Below are positions 16,605 through 25,893 of a stretch of 34,874 nucleotides of DNA, piece after piece. The DNA lies in assembly GCA_000415965.1 (NCBI GenBank), contig KE356560.1:2392489-2427362 (forward strand). The letters are read 5' to 3'. The notes beneath the pieces are model-generated. The model saw only the letters and a list, made by a program, of their open reading frames with translations, did no database searches and was not told the origin of the DNA. The position numbers and the translations under genes were made by a program. Positions within the stretch are counted from its first letter, which is position 1. Every line of letters starts with the position of its first letter. The stretch is from Haloquadratum walsbyi J07HQW1 (GTDB lineage: Archaea > Halobacteriota > Halobacteria > Halobacteriales > Haloferacaceae).

Positions 16605-18059
16605 ATGAGCACAGAGGCCACTATCTCATCGATGTCCGCGTATGCTATTCTTGGGTGCGGAAGTGTCGGTTACGCGGTGGCCGAAGAACTCGTCGAGGAG
16701 GGCAGAGATGTCCTCATTCTTGATAAAGATGAAAGTCGTGTCGAGTCATTGCGTGATCAAGATTTAAATGCTCGTCAGACGGACATTTCTGATCCAACTG
16801 TGAAAACGGCTGTCGCTGATCGCGACGTCGTTTTGATTCTTGCATCAGATATTGAAGCGAACAAAGCTGCAGTTGCAACAATTCGTGAACAGGATGATGA
16901 TCAATTCATTGTCGCGAGAGCATCTGACCCAGTCACGGAAGACGAACTCGATGAACTCGGTGCTGATGCCGTCATTAACCCTTCTGAAGTTATTGCCAAT
17001 TCAGCACTTCGGTCGCTTGAGTCCGGTGAACTTGAGTATAAAACCAATCAGTTAGCAGCAATATTTGAATCATCAACAGACTCTGTTGCGATTGTCACAC
17101 AGACAAATCCGGATCCTGATTCAATTGCATCAGCAGCAGCATTAGAGGCAATTGCTGAGGCTCACGGTGCTGAAGCGGATATCCGGTATGATGGTGATAT
17201 TGGTCATCAGGAAAACCGAGCATTCGTGAATGTCCTTGGAATTAAATTAACCTCAGGGTCACAAGAGCAGACGTTGTCCTCATACGATGTCATTGCACTT
17301 GTTGATCATGCAGACTTCGCAATTCCTGGATTAGATGGAACGGTCGATATTGTCATTGACCACTGTGAACCTGAGGAGGAGATCGACGCAAACTTTAGCG
17401 ATATTCGACCAAGTATGTCGGCTACTTCAACCATCCTTACAAAGTATCTTCAGGAATTCGATATGAGTCCGACTGAGGTTGTTGCGACAGCGCTTCTCTA
17501 TGGTATTCGATCAGAGACATTCGACTTCAAGCGTGAAACATCGCCCGCGGATCTCACGGCTGCAGCATATTTGTATCCATTTGCAGACCATGATACGCTC
17601 GAACAGGTCGAATCGCCCTCAATGTCACCAGAAACTCTCGATATCCTCGCAGAAGGAATCCAAAATCGCGAGGTGCAGGGAAGCCATCTTGTGTCGAATG
17701 CAGGCTTCGTCCGCGATCGAGATGCGCTTGGGCAGGCAGCACAGCACCTGCTTAAACTCGAAGGAATCACCACGACAGCTGTCTTTGGTATCGCTGATGA
17801 TCGGATTTACCTCTCAGCGCGCTCGAAAGATGTCCGCATGGATATCGAGAAGATACTCGAAGATGCATTCGCAGACATTGGTGAAACTGGTGGGCACTCA
17901 ACACAAGGAGATGTTGAGATTCCACTTGGCATCTTCACCGGGATTGAGACGACCGATAGAAACCGTGATACTCTATTACAACTGACCGAAGAGGCTGTCC
18001 GACGAAAATTACTTGACGCAATGGGCGTTGAGGGGGCTGAAAGCGGGAACGGGAGTTAA
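16605..18059 (+). CDS. TrkA-N / DHH phosphoesterase fusion protein
   Basis: The 484-residue protein joins an N-terminal NAD-binding TrkA-N Rossmann domain (YAILGCGSVGYAVAEELVEE, about 13-32) to a DHH/DHHA1 phosphoesterase domain. The DHH part has motif I NPDPDSIAS (about 167-175), motif II VDHADF, motif III reading VIDHCEP (DHC instead of DHH) and motif IV RSETFDFKR, then a DHHA1 region ending near residue 460. This is RecJ/nrnA-like family architecture common in haloarchaea; the substrate (nanoRNA, cyclic dinucleotide or other) is not established. ATG 16605 fits the TATA spacing; ATG 16632 (MSAYAILG) is the alternative. Confidence 0.88.
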   Translation: MSTEATISSMSAYAILGCGSVGYAVAEELVEEGRDVLILDKDESRVESLRDQDLNARQTDISDPTVKTAVADRDVVLILASDIEANKAAVATIREQDDDQFIVARASDPVTEDELDELGADAVINPSEVIANSALRSLESGELEYKTNQLAAIFESSTDSVAIVTQTNPDPDSIASAAALEAIAEAHGAEADIRYDGDIGHQENRAFVNVLGIKLTSGSQEQTLSSYDVIALVDHADFAIPGLDGTVDIVIDHCEPEEEIDANFSDIRPSMSATSTILTKYLQEFDMSPTEVVATALLYGIRSETFDFKRETSPADLTAAAYLYPFADHDTLEQVESPSMSPETLDILAEGIQNREVQGSHLVSNAGFVRDRDALGQAAQHLLKLEGITTTAVFGIADDRIYLSARSKDVRMDIEKILEDAFADIGETGGHSTQGDVEIPLGIFTGIETTDRNRDTLLQLTEEAVRRKLLDAMGVEGAESGNGS

Positions 18060-18070
18060 TTGGATCACAA

Positions 18071-18179
18071 CAGTTGTTGGTAATTTGATTTTCTTTATTC
18101 GAACATGCACACGGGCGTTCCAGGTAAACTGAGTCTGCGTGTAGGTTCGGAGAGACAGTGCTCGGAGTGCCACCGACTG
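18071..18179 (-). repeat. MITE-like element, copy C
   Basis: About 109 bp, starting 11 nt after the stop codon of the TrkA-DHH gene. The plus strand begins cagttgttggtaatttgatt and ends gccaccgactg; the reverse complement contains acgcagactcagtttacc and tggaacgcccgtgtgc, matching copy A. No ORF. Confidence 0.65.
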
Positions 18180-18247
18180 ATAAGAATCGACCCATAAGCA
18201 GGATACCTTGGGGTTGAATTAATTGTGATCTACAGGCGGAGCAGGCC

Positions 18248-18287
18248 GAGTGCCTCGGGGCTTTGATGTGACCCCGAGGCGGTTCAC
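18248..18287 (+). mobile_element. Solo TnpB-element right-end hairpin, RE3
   Basis: Plus-strand gagtgcctcggggctttgat then gtgaccccgaggcggttcac. Stem cctcgggg/ccccgagg is perfect. The conserved tctacaggcgg motif lies just upstream at about 18228-18239. It points toward the 3' end of the convergent PRC-barrel gene, 230 nt away. No tnpB is retained. Confidence 0.6.
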
Positions 18288-18519
18288 TAGATATATCGTT
18301 GATACAGATATCCTGATTAAAGATATACAAAAATTCTCGTGTGTATATATTGCGTCGACGTGATGTCGATAACAAGTTGCATGAGTTTCAATCGCGTAGA
18401 ATAGAATAGAACAATGAGAGTCACTGATCTGTGAGGTGTCTATACATGAATACAAAGTCAAAAACTGCCGACACAATCACACGTGTCTGTCATCGTATAT
18501 AATATCTTGTCCCCCTTTA

Positions 18520-18846
18520 TTATGCAACAACGGTATTACCGTCCTCATCATCTTCATCATCTTTCAGTCGTTCGACAACGTCAGTGACTAAAACAATATC
18601 ACCGACCGACCGCACCCATCGATAGGGAACAATGACACCCGTACCAGGTTCGACTCGGTCGCTAAATAACTCATCGTTAAGCTGTGTCAGTGCGAGTCCA
18701 GTAATTGCACGTCGATCCTTGAGATCAACGCGGAGATCTTCAACCTCGCCAACAAAAACACCACTATTTGAGTACACTTCGTTACCAATTAGTGTGGTAA
18801 TCTCTTCGGTTGTCTCGTCCATATGGCGACTCACGGTGGCATCCAT
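18520..18846 (-). CDS. PRC-barrel domain protein
   Basis: A 108-residue protein. After a short lead it shows TLIGNEVYSNSGVFVGEVED, the opening strands of a PRC barrel, then VIVPYRWVRSVGDIVLVTDV and a strongly acidic tail (KDDEDDEDG). Single PRC-barrel proteins in haloarchaea are small, abundant and functionally undefined; links to RNA metabolism and cell division have been proposed for some. Start choice: the TATA-like ggtaatac on the minus strand near 18866-18873 is about 24 nt before ATG 18846, which favours it, while homologues resemble the shorter form from ATG 18822 (MDETTEEIT). Confidence 0.85.
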   Translation of the reverse strand: MDATVSRHMDETTEEITTLIGNEVYSNSGVFVGEVEDLRVDLKDRRAITGLALTQLNDELFSDRVEPGTGVIVPYRWVRSVGDIVLVTDVVERLKDDEDDEDGNTVVA

Positions 18847-18900
18847 CTTAACAGTTCGTTGTGTATTACCGGAAACTTAAGAAGAAAGCCCCGCCGTTTA

Positions 18901-19812
18901 GGGCTGTCTCTTACGCATGAGTCATAACAGTAGAGCTGACGAACTAAAACGGAAAGATGGGACACTGTCCACGCGGTTGGAGGTCAAACTTGATCGGGAT
19001 GGACAGTTGCGTGACATGGATGTTTCTGAATGGATGAGGAGCAAGTTTCGAGCAGCGGAATTTGGTGATAAGCGGCTGACTAATCGACTTATCCAACTCA
19101 AGGATGAACTCGGTAAGCGAGCTGCCGAGTCCATCCCGACCTCCTGCGAAGACTGGGCGTCCACAAAGGCTTACATACCGATTTGGCGATAATGACCGTC
19201 TGGAGCCTAGTGAGTCATTTCCGCGCATACACAGGCACAGCAGTCACGAGTGAGTGGTGCAGACGACCCACTGATTGTCTCCGACACTACCTACCTCAGT
19301 TTTCTCTTTCCCTTTCGCCGGCATCCAGCAAAGGACGGACTCGGCGACATGAGCTCATCAGATATTGACGTCGAAGGAGTCAAACTACACTCATGAATCG
19401 GTGTACGTCCCGACACACAGCAAATGACCGGGATCGTCGACCAGCACCTGCTGGTCGAGGATCAACAGCCAGAAACAAACTATATCACGAACGGCAAGGA
19501 TGAGCCAATTCAGATTGAAAACCAGTGCAGAAAGTGGCTGCGTGGCGACAGAGCTGCTCTTGAGTGGGTTCCTGAAGACGTACGCCCGATTTTAGTTCAG
19601 GATCGTGGTGGGGACGATCCAACTCCAGGAGATATCTTGCTGACGGAGGCTGAGCGGACAGTTCTGGAAGCAAACATTTCCAGAACTGCCGGGGGAGTCT
19701 TCTCCCGCGTGAGGCTCATCCTAAGAAAGGAATTTTTCATGATGTTTATTTTTTGTGTTTCAATGAATTGATGTTATCTGTTGAGACTGACTTATGGGTA
19801 AGAGACAGCCCT
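18901..19812 (+). mobile_element. Defective Tn5/IS4-group insertion sequence
   Basis: About 912 bp bounded by long terminal inverted repeats: left agggctgtctcttacgcatg, right (reverse complement) agggctgtctcttacccata, continuing agtca, with two mismatches over 25 bp. The interior holds a shortened, frameshifted transposase. No obvious 9-bp target duplication flanks it. The left flank aagccccgccgttta resembles half of a TnpB-element hairpin, suggesting insertion into an older element. Confidence 0.75.
18917..19771 (+). pseudogene. Tn5-like transposase, frameshifted and internally deleted
   Basis: From ATG 18917 the first frame encodes the Tn5-type DNA-binding domain: SKFRAAEFGDKRLTNRL, then ESIPTSCEDWASTKAY (about residues 43-87), followed by a frame break near 19185. 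Other frames continue with pieces such as DPLIVSDTTYLSF (the first catalytic-domain strand of DDE transposases), FPFRRHPAKDGLGDM, then GIVDQHLLVEDQQPETNY. The whole is about 285 codons against roughly 450 for an intact member, with the C-terminal catalytic Glu region not found. It cannot make an active transposase. The intact ends could still be moved by a full-length relative. Confidence 0.7.
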
Positions 19813-20024
19813 GTAGGAGTGGGGGAAAGTCAACGGAGTGTCACGTTGCTATTGTAAAATAACGCATCATGAACGCGGCAACCTCAGTTGAGACATCTCC
19901 ATGTAGTCAGTGAGTGTGAGAGGAGAAGCGTCGTTCAGACATCATGACGATTCACACGCAGCGACAGTCCGACTGGAAGATGTTGATCAAGACACAATAG
20001 AACACAGTGTCGCAGATAAATTGA

Positions 20025-20498
20025 TTATCCTCCAAATTCATTAGCTGTGACACGGACGATAATCGTCTCTTCAACCTGACGGAGATCATACGATGGGGGT
20101 GTCTCATAAGAACCCTCTGCGTCTTTCGAACGTCGCGTTACATACATGGGCTCGGTTGGGGAACCATCAACGATGCCATAGATAGCAAGTCGTTCACCGG
20201 TCTCCGTAGGTGGAATCTGCTCATCACGGACAGCGGTTGCAAGTGACCGACTCAGCCATTCATCACTCGTAATGCTTTGTTCACGGATAATTGTGTGATC
20301 AACAAATCGGGCAAGATACCATTCTAAGTCATTACATAAAGCAACTGCCGCACCAAGACTTACCGTCTCAACTGCGAGGGAATTTCTGAATGGCTCAGCA
20401 AACGAATATGTCATGAGCGCTTTTCGAGCCGTCTCTCTGGAGAGGAGTTCATATTGCACATCTGTGCTTTGCTCGCCAAGGAGGCAGACGACGGTCAC
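20025..20498 (-). CDS. Conserved haloarchaeal protein (probably DUF5804)
   Basis: 157 residues starting from GTG 20498: MTVVCLLGEQSTDVQYELLS. The block YELLSRETARKALMTYSFAE, then TVSLGAAVALCNDLEWYLAR, is characteristic of a small haloarchaeal family of unknown function. No membrane segment, signal or catalytic motif is visible. An in-frame ATG is absent near the start, so GTG is the only good choice. The DUF number is from memory and is not certain. Confidence 0.75.
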   Translation of the reverse strand: MTVVCLLGEQSTDVQYELLSRETARKALMTYSFAEPFRNSLAVETVSLGAAVALCNDLEWYLARFVDHTIIREQSITSDEWLSRSLATAVRDEQIPPTETGERLAIYGIVDGSPTEPMYVTRRSKDAEGSYETPPSYDLRQVEETIIVRVTANEFGG

Positions 20499-20622
20499 AC
20501 AATAGTTCTCTCATGACAAAACAAGACGTTATCGCTACTGTTGCTGTCAACTGTTGGGATCAAAGCCTCGGGTATCCAGCTTGATATCAATTATATATCA
20601 GTTGTATTCGTCTCATACCGTA

Positions 20623-20877
20623 TTAGTCTGCATCAAGCCAGAGCGTTGCACACTCCTCATCACAAAATGCGAGCAAACGGCGCTCCCGAGTCAACTTGGA
20701 TCCGGGGGGCGGCGTTCGCTCACGATCCAATTCAACTTGGCAATGACCACACATCAGATCAACTGATTCGCCGCACGTTGGACAAACTCTTGTCGTGTCC
20801 TTCCAGTCACTGCGATGGATAACTTGTCGAACGGTCCATTCTGGGGTAGTTGGTTGAGGACAACACGTTCCTGACAT
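20623..20877 (-). CDS. Small haloarchaeal zinc-finger protein
   Basis: An 84-residue protein starting MSGTCCPQPTTPEWTV. It has two metal-binding halves: CPTCGESVDLMCGHCQVELD (about 32-51) and a TRAM/MYM-like C-terminal knuckle FCDEECATLWL (about 71-81) following the conserved GSKLTRERRLLAFC. It resembles the small zinc-finger proteins common in haloarchaea, which mostly lack assigned roles. It is transcribed in the same direction as the gene ending at 20025 but separated from it by 124 nt. Confidence 0.8.
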   Translation of the reverse strand: MSGTCCPQPTTPEWTVRQVIHRSDWKDTTRVCPTCGESVDLMCGHCQVELDRERTPPPGSKLTRERRLLAFCDEECATLWLDAD

Positions 20878-21244
20878 AATATTATGTAGGGCTTCGAGCC
20901 ATGTAAATGCATTTTTAACCGATTGTTCAGGTAAGAACGCTTACGAATAAAATATGTCGGTTGATGTCGATGAATAAATGCACAGTTGATTATTCATCTT
21001 CCATATTTGGGTGGTGATCGTTGCTGAATATTCTTGTATATCAAATATCAGCTCTATTACTGCAACGATATATTTACACTCACTCGATGTGTGTGAGATG
21101 GGTGTCTCGGTATTATCTGTGGAAACAGGCTCGCTCAATCGCAGTCCTCTCTGAGATCATATGTGTGCACTGAGCTGAGCGTTCCACTGACATACTCGCG
21201 AGTCAGTGCTCACTCTCCGGGGACGGGGTGGAGTGTTGTGCGTG
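20878..21244. other. Spacer downstream of metK, no gene supported
   Basis: 367 bp. A 65-codon minus-strand frame (20941-21138) starts MSEPVSTDNTETPISHTSSE but shows no family features or clear promoter. Nothing else structured was seen. Confidence 0.5.
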
Positions 21245-22450
21245 TCAAAATGTCGTAAGCTCATCGTTGATCACACGCTTTGTGATGCTTGTGACATCAG
21301 CAAGTCGGTTATCGATGATCGCTCGAATTTCGGGTTCAATCGCTTGCAGATTGACATCTGATTCGGTCACAACTTTTGCATCCGCAATATGTGGCTCATC
21401 AATTGGACGACCAATTTGTGAGAGAAGTCGAATCTGCAGATCACGGATACCATCAACATCAGCAACGACTGATTCAGCAATATCGGTTGAAAGGAGATTG
21501 TATATTTTTCCAATATGATTCACGGGATTTTTTCCTGAGGTGGCTTCCATACTCATGGGTCGATTTGGCGTAATAAGTCCGTTCGCACGGTTCCCACGAC
21601 CAACAGAGCCATCATCACCCATTTCAGCACTTGTCCCCGTGACTGTCAGATAGATTGATCCTGTATCATAATCATCTGCAGTGTTGACCGCAACAGTAAC
21701 CTCTCGGTTTGTATGTCTTTGTGCGACATCGGTGACGAACGCGCGAATATTTTCGATTGCATCGACATAATCCTCAAGATTAGCAACATAACTATCAATC
21801 ATTGCAGCGGCAACAGTAATGTCGATACGATTATTCTCGCGTTTTCCCATTACCTTGATATCGGGACCAACAACAGGGTGATTTTCAGCATATGGACCAT
21901 TTAATTGCATCTCAACAGCTTGGACAATTTGTTCAGTCTCCGTGAGAGGTGCATGTCCCACACCGAAGGAGGTGTCATTTGCCATTGGAACCTCTGCATT
22001 ATTCTCGCTGAAGACATCCTTTAGATCTCCAGATCCCTGTCCAAGTCGAACATCAACGACGACGTCTGTTCCGAGGGTCAGTGCAGGAATGTTTTCGCGG
22101 AGATACGTCCGAGCTGCTTCCACCGCTGTCGAATCAACCGGCAGTCGCTGGCCATCATAGACCTTTGTCGCGCGTCCAACAATCAAAATATAGATCGGTT
22201 CGACGATTTCACCGCCGCCGAAGTCCGGGACCGATTCACCAGCCACTAATTGTGTCTCGTCGGTATTGTAATGTAGAACATGACCGACGCGATCAAGATA
22301 TAGTTGTGATAGTGCGCGTGAAACAGTCTCTGCGATGCCATCACAAATTGAGTCTGGGTGACCAATCCCCTTTCGCTCGACGATTTCGACCCGCTGATCT
22401 TCAACAGCGTCACGATTGGCTGCCTCAATTGCAATATTCCGCTCAGTCAT
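21245..22450 (-). CDS. metK: S-adenosylmethionine synthetase, archaeal type
   Basis: Makes S-adenosylmethionine from ATP and methionine. The 401-residue protein belongs to the archaeal family, distinct in sequence from bacterial/eukaryotic MetK. Recognisable blocks are [65 protein letters not shown], and [20 protein letters not shown] with [17 protein letters not shown] 22450 ([13 protein letters not shown]) matches homologues; a second ATG at 22474 adds eight residues, but the TATA-like box at 22475-22482 lies 28 nt before 22450 and would overlap an earlier start. Its product feeds FlpA and Dph2 in this window. Confidence 0.96.
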   Translation of the reverse strand: MTERNIAIEAANRDAVEDQRVEIVERKGIGHPDSICDGIAETVSRALSQLYLDRVGHVLHYNTDETQLVAGESVPDFGGGEIVEPIYILIVGRATKVYDGQRLPVDSTAVEAARTYLRENIPALTLGTDVVVDVRLGQGSGDLKDVFSENNAEVPMANDTSFGVGHAPLTETEQIVQAVEMQLNGPYAENHPVVGPDIKVMGKRENNRIDITVAAAMIDSYVANLEDYVDAIENIRAFVTDVAQRHTNREVTVAVNTADDYDTGSIYLTVTGTSAEMGDDGSVGRGNRANGLITPNRPMSMEATSGKNPVNHIGKIYNLLSTDIAESVVADVDGIRDLQIRLLSQIGRPIDEPHIADAKVVTESDVNLQAIEPEIRAIIDNRLADVTSITKRVINDELTTF

Positions 22451-22474
22451 TATTCTCGTTTTTTCATCGGTCAT

Positions 22475-22482
22475 CCTATAAC
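22475..22482 (-). promoter_or_regulatory. TATA-like box of metK
   Basis: Minus-strand gttatagg, about 28 nt before ATG 22450. It argues against the upstream ATG at 22474. Confidence 0.5.
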
Positions 22483-22531
22483 TTGTGGAAACCTTCTCCG
22501 GAGAGAATATTACCTGGAAAAATAAAATACG

Positions 22532-23113
22532 CTACTCCTCAAGCAGTAATCCAAGATATGAAGTCCGAATCTGATTATCTGGGTCTAATCCCAAGACTGT
22601 AAGCGTCTCATCCAGAGCTGACCGCACAGCCGGGATGTCTGACTCGGTCGGAGTTGTTGCCTCAACCTCGACAAACTCACCAAGGTCGGTGACACTGTCA
22701 AGCACAACCGTGTGTGTGGTATCATCTGTATATTTGATGGTGTAGATGTCACGATCTTTCACCACAGTGGCAGCAGGATCAAATCCCAGTTCATCGAGAA
22801 TAGCAGCAGCCGCGGTATCATTGGCGACTGCTACCTCATGTTCCTTACGTGTTTTTGATGTTGAGTCAATCCGAGGACCCTTGTATGTAAGTTCAGTTGT
22901 TGTTGAGGCTGTCTTATCTTCATCAGCATCGGGCAGATCCCGCTCTTCCTGTCGGATTCGAAGCGCCTCATCTGTTGTTGCAAAATCCCGATGTGGTGCA
23001 TTGTAGTATGTATCACGCTGTTTAACATGCCCAACATACGTCGAATCGGTCTTAGCCAGTGCAGACTCAATTGGATCATGAGACGCACGAATCTTCAGTT
23101 CAACCTCGTACAC
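22532..23113 (-). CDS. CYTH domain protein (CyaB / thiamine-triphosphatase-like)
   Basis: A 193-residue CYTH (triphosphate tunnel metalloenzyme) protein. It starts at GTG 23113 with the signature ExExK as YEVELKIRA, then HVKQRDTYYNAP, EALRIRQEE, TYKGPRI, KTRKEHEV and a late VVLDSVTDLGEFVEVEA. Archaeal members are often named class IV adenylate cyclase CyaB, but the superfamily also includes inorganic triphosphatases and thiamine triphosphatases, so the reaction is not settled. A TATA-like cttattcc run near 23136-23144 supports the GTG start. It lies just upstream of metK on the same strand with its own promoter. Confidence 0.9.
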   Translation of the reverse strand: MYEVELKIRASHDPIESALAKTDSTYVGHVKQRDTYYNAPHRDFATTDEALRIRQEERDLPDADEDKTASTTTELTYKGPRIDSTSKTRKEHEVAVANDTAAAAILDELGFDPAATVVKDRDIYTIKYTDDTTHTVVLDSVTDLGEFVEVEATTPTESDIPAVRSALDETLTVLGLDPDNQIRTSYLGLLLEE

Positions 23114-23453
23114 ATAGCTTTCCTGTGACCGAATTGGAATAAGTCGTCTGGTCTGCTGGACTCATTTCACTCGACGCATCCTTCCTCACTGAAAGTAGGT
23201 GTCCTCTGCCAGCGTCAGTGTCAATATCAGCCGGATATTTGTAAACGGCAAGTATCAGCGATTGAGACCTTTATATAGAAGCGGTGATGAAAATCAATGA
23301 TAGTCTATTTGTTAGCATTTCAACCATCAGACACGCCGGCGTGGTTTGAGCGCAACTAAGAGAACCCAGCCCCCGATCATGCTTACACTGTGGTCACTGT
23401 CTTGATGATGAGTCATGCGACCGTGCGCAGTAACGCGCGGGGTCGAAACGTGA

Positions 23454-23461
23454 TTCTTAAG
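23454..23461 (+). promoter_or_regulatory. TATA-like box of the FKBP gene
   Basis: The sequence ttcttaag is centred about 28 nt before ATG 23486 and fixes that start over upstream in-frame codons. Confidence 0.5.
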
Positions 23462-23485
23462 AGTCAGACGGGGAATATTGAGTAT

Positions 23486-24502
23486 ATGAGTGACGAACCG
23501 CAGGCGGAAGAGGCCGATACGGCCGATTCGGGCATTCAAGACGGTGACTTTGTCCGTCTTGGATATACCCTTCGAACGCAGGAAGATGACACTGTCATCG
23601 ATACTACTGACCCGGAGATTGCTGCAGAAGCAGGGTTGGATGATGATGATCGTGAATTTGAATCTCGTGTGCTAGTTATTGGTGCGGGACATCTTTTTCC
23701 CTCAGTTGAAGATGCTCTTCTTGAAACAACCGCTGGTGACAGCGGAACTGTTGAAATTCCTGCGGATGATGCCTTCGGTGAGTATGATGACGATGAGGTC
23801 CGAACGATCAGTGCCAATAAGATCGATGAAGATAATCAATATCCTGGTGCACAGGTGCAGATTGATGGGGAACAAGGTAGGATTATAACCATAATTAATA
23901 CCCGTGCACGTGTTGATTTCAATCATCCGCTCGCTGGGCAGGATCTTGAGTATGAATACGAAGTACAAGAGATTGTTGAGGATCCTGAAACAAAGGCTGA
24001 GAGTTTACTTGGGATGTATCTCCAGACACCTCCGACTGTTCGGATTGAAACCGATACAGTCGAAGAAGAGCAGTCCGTTGAGCTAACAGACGAATCAGAA
24101 ACTGAGGCTGAGGCTGAAACCGAAGCCGAAACCGAAACCGGGACAGAAACGGTCGAGGTCGAAAAAGAAACGCTCTACGTGGACTCAACACCTGAGATGC
24201 AGATGAATCAGCAGTGGCTCTTCTCGAAACAGCAGATTGCAGAAGAGGTTATTGACCGGATTGGGATTGACCGGATGATTATTCAAGAGACCCTTGATGG
24301 ACAAGGCGGCATGATGGGAGGTCTTGGAGGTATGATGGGTGGTATGGGTCCTGAACTCGATGCTGAAGATGATCTCGAAACGGATGTCGGTGAGCCAGAT
24401 GATCCCGACGTTGAAGAAGCAGTCGAGGATCTTGAGGACCTCGAAGATGTAGATATTGACGCTGAGGAGTTAGCTGCTGAGTTGGGCGACATCGATGAGT
24501 AA
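23486..24502 (+). CDS. FKBP-type peptidyl-prolyl cis-trans isomerase (SlyD-like)
   Basis: Assists protein folding by prolyl isomerisation and as a chaperone. The 338 residues begin MSDEPQAEEADTADSG, then an FKBP domain (DGDFVRLGYTLRTQEDDTVID, about 16-36) split by an insert-in-flap domain (GEYDDDEVRTI to VDFNHPLAGQDLEYEYEV), as in archaeal long FKBPs and SlyD. A second half follows after an acidic Glu-Thr/Glu-Ala run (about 200-220). It contains a conserved C-terminal module and a Gly-Met run (about 273-288), ending in an acidic helix. The upstream frame to 23390 is not used because of the TATA box at 23454-23461. Confidence 0.9.
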   Translation: MSDEPQAEEADTADSGIQDGDFVRLGYTLRTQEDDTVIDTTDPEIAAEAGLDDDDREFESRVLVIGAGHLFPSVEDALLETTAGDSGTVEIPADDAFGEYDDDEVRTISANKIDEDNQYPGAQVQIDGEQGRIITIINTRARVDFNHPLAGQDLEYEYEVQEIVEDPETKAESLLGMYLQTPPTVRIETDTVEEEQSVELTDESETEAEAETEAETETGTETVEVEKETLYVDSTPEMQMNQQWLFSKQQIAEEVIDRIGIDRMIIQETLDGQGGMMGGLGGMMGGMGPELDAEDDLETDVGEPDDPDVEEAVEDLEDLEDVDIDAEELAAELGDIDE

Positions 24503-24591
24503 TTGATACCCGACCCCGAGCGAAGACCCGATACTTGATACTCAAGAATGATGTTACCAGCGACGAACAGCGCGTGAGAGATACATTATTA

Positions 24592-25209
24592 TCACTTCTT
24601 ATTTGCAAGCAACATCTCGGTGATTGCCGAATGCGCCTGTGTAACGACGGATGAACGGAGTGGTTCAATACGCTCAGGCACGCTGTGTAATATTGGTGCT
24701 GTGAATATCTCTGAGAGCCCACGCGGTGGCGAGTCTGCTTGTGTAACAATAATGCCTGCCACTGTGGTTCCGAGTGCTCGAGCCATAGCAGCTGTTTTTA
24801 CAGCGTCTCGGATGGACGCAATTGCCGGTGTTGTAATAACAATGACCGAATCCGCAACTCGAAGAGGACGGACTGCGTCTGGACCTGCTCCCGCAGGGCA
24901 GTCAGTAAACACCGGACCGAGGTCGGTCGATACAATCGTTTTTAAATACTGAATACGCGCTGGAAGATGCATAATATGATCATCTGGGAGCGGCGCTGGG
25001 AGTATGCGGGTGTATGGGTCGGCTGAGTCGATATACACCGTCTCGTCCGATGATTCGAGTGTATTTCGGGGAGTGCCGGCAAGTCGGTGCAGATTCGGGA
25101 GGTCATAGTCTGCATCGACAGCGACCGCAGGACCGTTAACCGCGCGAGCGAGCCCGAGTGTTGTTGTTGTCTTACCGCAGCCACCCTTCCCACCAGCAAT
25201 CGCAAACAT
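24592..25209 (-). CDS. MinD/ParA-like P-loop ATPase
   Basis: A 205-residue SIMIBI-class ATPase. The deviant Walker A motif is GGKGGCGKTTTT (about 6-17), with the signature lysine, followed by VAVDADYDLPNLHRLAG (Walker A' Asp) and VFTDCPAGAGPDAV (Walker B). It lacks an obvious C-terminal amphipathic membrane-targeting helix and is shorter than typical MinD (about 250-270 aa). Haloarchaea carry several such paralogues used in positioning or plasmid/chromosome partition; the partner here is unknown. It converges on the FKBP gene with about 90 nt between stops. Confidence 0.88.
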   Translation of the reverse strand: MFAIAGGKGGCGKTTTTLGLARAVNGPAVAVDADYDLPNLHRLAGTPRNTLESSDETVYIDSADPYTRILPAPLPDDHIMHLPARIQYLKTIVSTDLGPVFTDCPAGAGPDAVRPLRVADSVIVITTPAIASIRDAVKTAAMARALGTTVAGIIVTQADSPPRGLSEIFTAPILHSVPERIEPLRSSVVTQAHSAITEMLLANKK

Positions 25210-25403
25210 AATACCGTGGATAGATCGGGTTGTGATTTGAACGCTCGGACTCTTCGAAAATCACTAACACAATTCTCGTGTGATTCGTCTCAATGAGTCA
25301 CGGTCTCGAAACGAGAAGGAACAACCACGGTGGAAGGCTCAAAATGGCTTATGATGGCGGGATGACTACGGGATGATGCGAACTCAAATATAAATTCGAC
25401 GTA

Positions 25404-25781
25404 TTATTCATCCTGACAGCATCCGCCTGCTTCACCGCCGAAGTCAACAGCTAATGGGTCTGAAATCGCTTTATTAATATCTTCAAGTTTGGACTGAAGT
25501 GCTTTTTGTGCATCGAGATACGCTGCCATCTTCGGCATACTATGTAGCTCTGATTGTGCAGATTTCACTTCGTCAAGCATCTCTTGAGTGGCGGTACCCG
25601 CTTGACGGGCACTCATGAATGTGTCACGACGATCCTGGAATTCTGTGATTTGTGCTTGAATTTCATCATCTGCTTCAACGGCTGCCTTCGTTTCCTCGAA
25701 TCTTTGATACGCCGGAGTTTCAGCAATCGCTTCACCGAGGTCGCTTCCAAGTTCTTCGAGTTTGTCCGTCTGAACACTCAT
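25404..25781 (-). CDS. YlbF/YmcA family protein
   Basis: A 125-residue, almost all-helical protein. The order is a first helix with LGSDLGEAIAETPAYQRFEE, a helical hairpin with AAVEADDEIQAQITEFQDRR, then SELHSMPKMAAYLDAQKAL and ending GGEAGGCCQDE. This matches the Com_YlbF family, whose bacterial members act in RNA decay, competence and biofilm regulation; the archaeal role is unknown. The Gly-Gly-Cys-Cys end is a possible metal or redox site and is a feature worth comparing across haloarchaea. A TATA-like tcaaatactt (25801-25810) lies about 25 nt upstream of ATG 25781. Confidence 0.85.
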   Translation of the reverse strand: MSVQTDKLEELGSDLGEAIAETPAYQRFEETKAAVEADDEIQAQITEFQDRRDTFMSARQAGTATQEMLDEVKSAQSELHSMPKMAAYLDAQKALQSKLEDINKAISDPLAVDFGGEAGGCCQDE

Positions 25782-25800
25782 TGAGAATATTATGACTGGG

Positions 25801-25810
25801 AAGTATTTGA
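25801..25810 (-). promoter_or_regulatory. TATA-like box of the YlbF-family gene
   Basis: Minus-strand tcaaatactt, centred about 25 nt before ATG 25781. Confidence 0.45.
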
Positions 25811-25893
25811 AAGTGCGGTCACCTGCACACAGACAACTGAATCATGACAGACCTCACCCGTCAATGGGTCACCCTATCGCCAAGATAACATTA

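Noticed and set aside
20941..21138. 65-codon minus-strand ORF downstream of metK
   Set aside because: No family resemblance, no clear promoter; composition of spacer DNA.
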